DNA from: Abelmoschus esculentus
Taxonomy: Eukaryota; Streptophyta; Magnoliopsida; Malvales; Malvaceae
Assembly (NCBI GenBank): GCA_035048815.1
Contig: JAUCBN010000005.1
Location: 14,844,517-14,908,516 of the forward strand
DNA length: 64,000 nt
Direction: 5' to 3'
The first letter of the stretch is position 1; every line of letters starts with the position of its first letter. Made by a program: the position numbers and the translations under genes. The notes under the pieces were generated by a model that saw nothing but the letters and a program-made list of their open reading frames with translations, did no database searches and was not told the origin of the DNA. Shown here one piece after another: positions 59,527 through 64,000 of this stretch.

Positions 59527-61930
59527 TCCCCCCTTTCTTGAAAAGGATTTGACCTCAAATCTATAGAAATATCATACGGGGTTAAATCAGAAACATTAAA
59601 TGTGGCACTTATAGTGTACTCGCCCGGTAAGTCTATCTTGTAGGCGTTGTCATTCACTTTCTCCAACACCTGAAAAGGACCATCTCCTCGCGGTAACAAC
59701 TTAGACCGTCTTTGGGCTGGAAATCGTTCCTTTCGGAAGTGAACCCAAACCCAATCACCAACATCAAAGGTGACTCGCTTTCTTCCCTTATTTGCTTGCT
59801 TTTCGTACTGTTGAGTCCTTCGTTCTAAATTCTCCTTCACCTGTTGATGCAACTTCTTCACATATTCTGCTTTCGCTTGACCGTCTATGTTCGTCACTTG
59901 TTCCTGTGGCAAAGGTAACAAATCTAGAGGCGTAATAGGGTTAAAACCATAAACAACCTCAAATGGTGACATCTTAGTAGCAGAATGTATAGCACGATTA
60001 TACGCAAACTCAACATGTGGCAAACAATCTTCCCAAGTCCTAATGTTCTTTTTAATGATGGAACGCAACAAAGTAGATAAAACACGATTAACAACCTCAG
60101 TTTGTCCATCAATCTGGGGATGACAAGTAGTAGAAAACATGAGTTTTGTACCTATTTTGCTCCAAAGAGTCCTCCAGAAATGACTCAGAAACTTAACATC
60201 CCTGTCAAAAACAATTGACCTAGAAATACCATGTAATCGAACAATCTCTCTAAAGAATAAGTTAGCCACATTAACAGCATCATCAGTCTTATGGCATGCA
60301 ATGAAATGTGCCATCTTAGAGAATCTATCAACCACAACAAAGACACTATCTCTACCATTTCTAGTTCGAGGCAATCCTAAAACAAAATCCATTGAAATAT
60401 TAGTCCAAGGGGAATCAGGAATAGGTAGAGGTAAGTACATACCATGTGGTGAAACCTTCGATTTTGCTTTCTTACATGTCACACAACGTTCACAGTATCT
60501 TTCAACGTCTCTACGCATCTTAGGCCAAAATAGATGTTCTTTCAATGTCTGTAACGTCTTGGTGACTCCAAAATGACCCATCAATCCACCCTCATGTGCT
60601 TCACGGATCAGAATATCACGCATTGAACCCTGTGGAATGCATATCCTATTTTCTTTGAAAAGATAACCATCATGCCTGTAAAACTTTCCATCTGCACCTT
60701 TCTCACAAGCATTATACTTATCTCTAAAATCAGAATCATCAACATACAAGTCACGTATATATGCAAATCCAATCAAATGTGAGTCAAGATAATTCAAAAG
60801 CACATATCTACGTGATAAAGCATCAGCAACGATATTATCTTTCCACTTTTTGTAACGAATGACATAAGGAAAAGACTCTAAAAATTCAACCCATTTAGCA
60901 TGTCGTTTATTCAATTTATGCTGACCTGTGATATACCGTAAAGCCTCATGATCAGTGTGAATCACAAACTCCTTAGGCAACAAGTAATGTTGCCATGTCT
61001 CCAATGCCCGAATTAGTGCATACATCTCCTTGTCGTAGACTGGATAATTCAATGTTGCTCCACTAAGCTTTTCACTGAAGTATGCAATGGGCCTTTTTTC
61101 CTGCATTAGCACAGCGCCTATACCAACTCCAGAAGCATCACATTCAATTTCAAAAGTTTTATCAAAGTTAGGTAAGGCTAACACAGGTGACTTCGTTAAA
61201 CAATCCTTAATTTTCAAAAAGGCATCTTCTTGTTCTTTACCCCATAAGAAGCTAGAATTCTTCTTAATAATCCCTGTTAAGGGTGCGGTAATAGAACTGA
61301 AGTTAGGAACAAACCGACGATAGAAACTAGCTAAGCCATGAAAAGATCTAACCTGAGTAATCGATGTCGGTTGTGGCCATTCCTGAATTGTCTTTATCTT
61401 CTCAGGATCGACTTCAACACCCTGTGCACTAACAATGTAACCATGAAATGTAAGTTTGTCAGTACAAAACACACATTTCTCTATGTTACCAAACAATCTT
61501 TCTTCTCGCAAAGTTTGTAAAACAACTCTCAAATGTTCTACATGATCCTGCAAAGTCTTGCTATAAATCAAAATATCGTCAAAATATACAACACAAAACT
61601 TTCCAATAAAAGATCGCAGAACATGATTCATCAATCGCATAAAAGTACTAGGTGCATTAATTAAGCCAAAAGGCATTACTAACCATTCGTACAAACCTAG
61701 CTTCGTTTTGAAGGCTGTCTTCCATTCATCGCCTTCTCGCATGCGAATCTGATGATATCCACTCTTTAGGTCAATTTTGGAGAAGATGACGGCTCCACAA
61801 AGCTCGTCCAACATATCATCAAGTCTGGGAATAGGATGACGATACTTAATTGTAATCTAATTCACAGCTCTACAATCTACGCACATCCTCCAAGACCCAT
61901 CTTTCTTCGGCACTAACAGTACCGGAACAG
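59337..61930 (-). pseudogene. Gypsy pol: RT, RNase H and integrase, broken at its start
   Basis: An open frame of 825 codons from 61814 to 59337, with the RT beginning further upstream (to about 61930) behind an in-frame stop at about 61858-61860. In the 825-residue frame, the RT has KIDLKSGYHQIR near 14 and the catalytic YFDD at 77-80. RNase H has ECDASG near 225 and TDHEAL near 290. The integrase zinc finger (HFG, CERCVTCKKA) lies near 410-440, and the core has ISMDFVLGLP, FDRDVKF and QTEVVNR (DDE). The integrase Asp box reads VFDRD instead of the usual VSDRD. The C-terminus carries NPFQERGDD and GPITRSKAKKYREA, then about 60 residues encoded by the LTR. Upstream, a frameshift near 61930-61955 separates it from the protease frame. 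Confidence 0.92.
59527..59540 (-). promoter_or_regulatory. Polypurine tract of the Gypsy element
   Basis: Minus-strand CAAGAAAGGGGGGAT directly before the LTR start TGATGT. It overlaps pol codons, so the tract is also coding. Confidence 0.7.
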
Positions 61931-63094
61931 CACACAGACTCAGACTCTCTCGAATATAAACCCTTGTCCATTAATTCTGTCACTTGTCTTTGAAGCTCTT
62001 TCGTCTCTTCGGGGTTAGTTCGATAAGCTGGTCGATTTGGAATAGTAGCACCTGGGATAAAGTCAATCTGGTGCTCAATGCCACGAATAGGTGGCAATCC
62101 CTTCGATGTTTCTTTCGGAAACACATCCTTAAATTCCTGCAAAAGGGAAACAATTGATGCAGGTAAATCAGAAGGAAAGTCAGTCAATAAATAATAATCT
62201 TTAAACATTAAAATAAGCAAAGATTGGTGAGAGGAAAGACATTTCCTGATTTCTCGATTGCTTGCATAAACATTCATCTTTTTCTTCTCCTTTGCAGCTT
62301 CCTTACTCTTTTTTAAGCTTTCTTGATCTTCCATCACTTGACTCGGTGTCAAAGGAGCCAAAGTAATCTTCTTACCTGCATGCATAAAAGAGTATCGATT
62401 TGTAAAACCATCATGCATTACCTTCTTGTCATATTGCCAAGGGCGTCCCAAAAGAAGGTGAGTAGCATCCATCGACACAACATCACAAAGGACCTCGTCC
62501 TTGCAACTTCTGATCGAAAACGGTATAACAACTTGTTTTGTTACTTTAAGTACTCCCCCGTCATTCAACCATTGCAATTTGTACGGATTCGGATGCTTTG
62601 TTGTCTTGAGACCTAACCTGTCAACCATCACTGAACTAGCAACATTAGTACAACTACCGCTATCAATAATAACAACACATACCTTATCTTGAATTTTGCA
62701 TCGCGTGTGAAAGATATTCTCGCGTTGTTGTTCATCCTGAACCTGTTGCACACTCAGACTACGTTTAACAACCATAATTTCCATTACCTTACCAGTCTCA
62801 GCAACTTCTAGGACATCCTCTTTATCATCTTCATTAGGGATCTCATGTGGTTCTTCTTCAGAATCTGACTCAATCTCTCCATCATCTCGCATCAACATAA
62901 CCCTACGATTAGGACACTGGCTAGCAACATGTCCTCGACCAAGGTACTTAAAACATTGAATATCTCTCGATCTCTCTTGTACAACCACTTTTTATTTACC
63001 ATGCCCATTATCAGCAACGGGAGGCTTTGGCTTGCTGGACTCGCCTTGTTCTTGAATCCGAAGTGGCGCTTGTGGTGCTTGTTTCCTAGCATGG
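61870..63094 (-). pseudogene. Gypsy zinc knuckle, protease and RT lead-in, frameshifted
   Basis: The open part is 62988-61870 (372 codons). A nucleocapsid knuckle reads CFKYLGRGHVASQC, with the second Cys replaced by Tyr. An acidic spacer follows, then an aspartic protease with VIIDSGSCTN and LLLGRPWQYD. RT lead-in follows (PPIRGIEHQIDFIPGA and PAYRTNPEET). It ends in frameshifted text after ELMDKGL. An in-frame stop at about 63000 (AAATAA) separates it from the upstream gag tail, and it lies in a different frame from the main gag. Confidence 0.88.
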
Positions 63095-63829
63095 TTAGGG
63101 GTATATAATGGATTCGTAATGCTGCAATTCAACAACGTTAGCAATTTCAGAATTCAAACCTGCCATAAACCGAGCCATAGTCGCCTCACGATCCTCAACT
63201 ATGTTTACACGCATCATGGACATCTCCATTTCCTTGAAATAGTCCTCGACGCTCCTATTGCCCTGTTTCAAAGTTTGTAATTTCTGAAATAAATCACGAT
63301 GATAGTGAGAAGTAACAAACCGTTTCCGCATGATACGCTTCATTTCGTCCCATGTTCTCACTGGTCCTTCACCCGCACGTCGTCGACTAACCAGTAATTG
63401 ATCCCACCACAATAGTGCATAGTCAACAAACTCCAAAGTTGCTAGTCGTACTTTCTTTTGTTCTGAGTAATTGTAACACTCGAAAACGTGTTCAACTTTA
63501 CTTTCTCATGTTAGATAAGCATCTGGATCTGAACGTCCCTGAAAAGAAGGTATAGCAACTTTTATGTTAGAAATATTATCATCAACTGCACGTCCTGGTC
63601 GTTGATTCGTCCGTGGTGATTGTTCGACGTCGTTTTCATCAAGATTCTCATTTTGGACAGATTGGGAACCACCCCCATCTATTCTATCCAAACGAGACTG
63701 AATAGGCTCCAATGCTTGGTCTAAAAGACGCTGCAAGGTTCGAGTAAAAGCCTGCATTTGCAAATCTGGTGGATTATTTCCACCGGGACTACGATCGTCA
63801 TTACCTGTCATTGCAGCAACGAAAAACAA
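63095..63829 (-). pseudogene. Gypsy gag, capsid part, with internal stop
   Basis: Begins at Met 63829 (or MTGNDD at 63811, whose start may be the real one). RSDPDAYLT ends at a TGA (63506-63508), where the family has Trp. The same frame continues with FVDYALLWWDQL, WDEMKRIMRKRFVTSHY and SVEDYFKEMEMSM, the standard gag capsid block, and stops at 63095 after a small deletion following VVELQHY. The protein would assemble the retrotransposon particle; this copy cannot. Confidence 0.88.
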
Positions 63830-64000
63830 GAAAAGAAAACTATTATGTTAAATAAACGAAATTTTAAAGTCCCTCACTGCACACACAACAAATTCTCGCA
63901 GATCACTCCAAAAGAACAATGCACTCAGCGCTCGTGTTTCACTCGGGAATACTTGACTGGCTCTTTTGATTCCCCTTCTGTGCTCACACTCTCAAATGCC
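63830..64000 (-). other. Gypsy leader upstream of gag
   Basis: The last 171 bp of the window. No primer site of the initiator-Met type and no LTR end are visible, so the 5' LTR must lie beyond the right edge. A/T-rich leader with no gene. Confidence 0.55.

Larger units (their letters stand above)
58080..64000 (-). mobile_element. Ty3/Gypsy chromovirus, CRM-like, 5' end beyond window
   Basis: A minus-strand element in the order (from right) leader, gag, zinc knuckle, protease, RT, RNase H, integrase, 3' LTR. The 5' LTR and primer site are not in the window. The pol frame runs 190 bp into the 3' LTR, and the polypurine tract falls inside coding sequence at the NPFQERGDD codons, a layout described for centromeric CRM elements. 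No classical chromodomain is seen, only a basic GPITRSKAKKYREA tail. At least three in-frame stops and two frameshifts make it defective. CRM assignment is inferred from memory of the family; Reina or another chromovirus clade is the alternative. Confidence 0.85.

Overview
The window is repeat-dominated plant DNA, most likely pericentromeric or centromeric heterochromatin of a dicot; I cannot name the species. The evidence is a roughly 170-bp AT-rich satellite in higher-order arrays, L1-type LINEs with a plant-style ORF2 (endonuclease, reverse transcriptase, zf-RVT, RNase H), a Tat/Ogre-like LTR element with an Arg-tRNA-type primer binding site, and a Ty3/Gypsy chromovirus that looks like the centromeric CRM group. 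I found no host gene, rRNA, tRNA or CRISPR array.

Layout. 1-7059, 15515-32922 and 41441-about 41998 are one satellite array, open at the left edge of the window. It is split by two LINE copies, both on the minus strand: LINE-A (7076-15498) and LINE-B (32939-41430). Each is flanked by a 16-bp target-site duplication taken from the same place in the satellite monomer. The array stops abruptly near 41998. After an LTR-like stretch (41999-42940) come three arrays of one 33-bp minisatellite (about 42941-44093, 53590-54030 and 57143-58079). The first and third are in one orientation and flank a degenerate, apparently non-autonomous Tat/Ogre-like element. That element has a left LTR at about 44405-47972, a primer binding site at 47975-47993, gag remnants near 49100-49993, long polypurine tracts, the second minisatellite array in reverse orientation, and a right LTR at about 54706-57142. 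From 58080 to the right edge is the 3' part of a minus-strand Ty3/Gypsy element: 3' LTR 58080-59526, pol, protease and gag, with several stops and frameshifts.

How the parts relate. The satellite acts as a landing platform: both LINEs entered at an L1-endonuclease-type TT/AAAA site in the most constant part of the monomer, and both carry satellite sequence at their 5' ends that looks like the target site of an earlier insertion at the same place. LINE ORF1 and ORF2 are linked through an extra middle reading frame bounded by ATGA stop-start overlaps. All mobile elements here carry disabling lesions, although LINE-B ORF1 and the RT-to-RNase H half of LINE-B ORF2 are open. The best candidates for something undescribed are the satellite-targeted L1 family and its three-frame relay.
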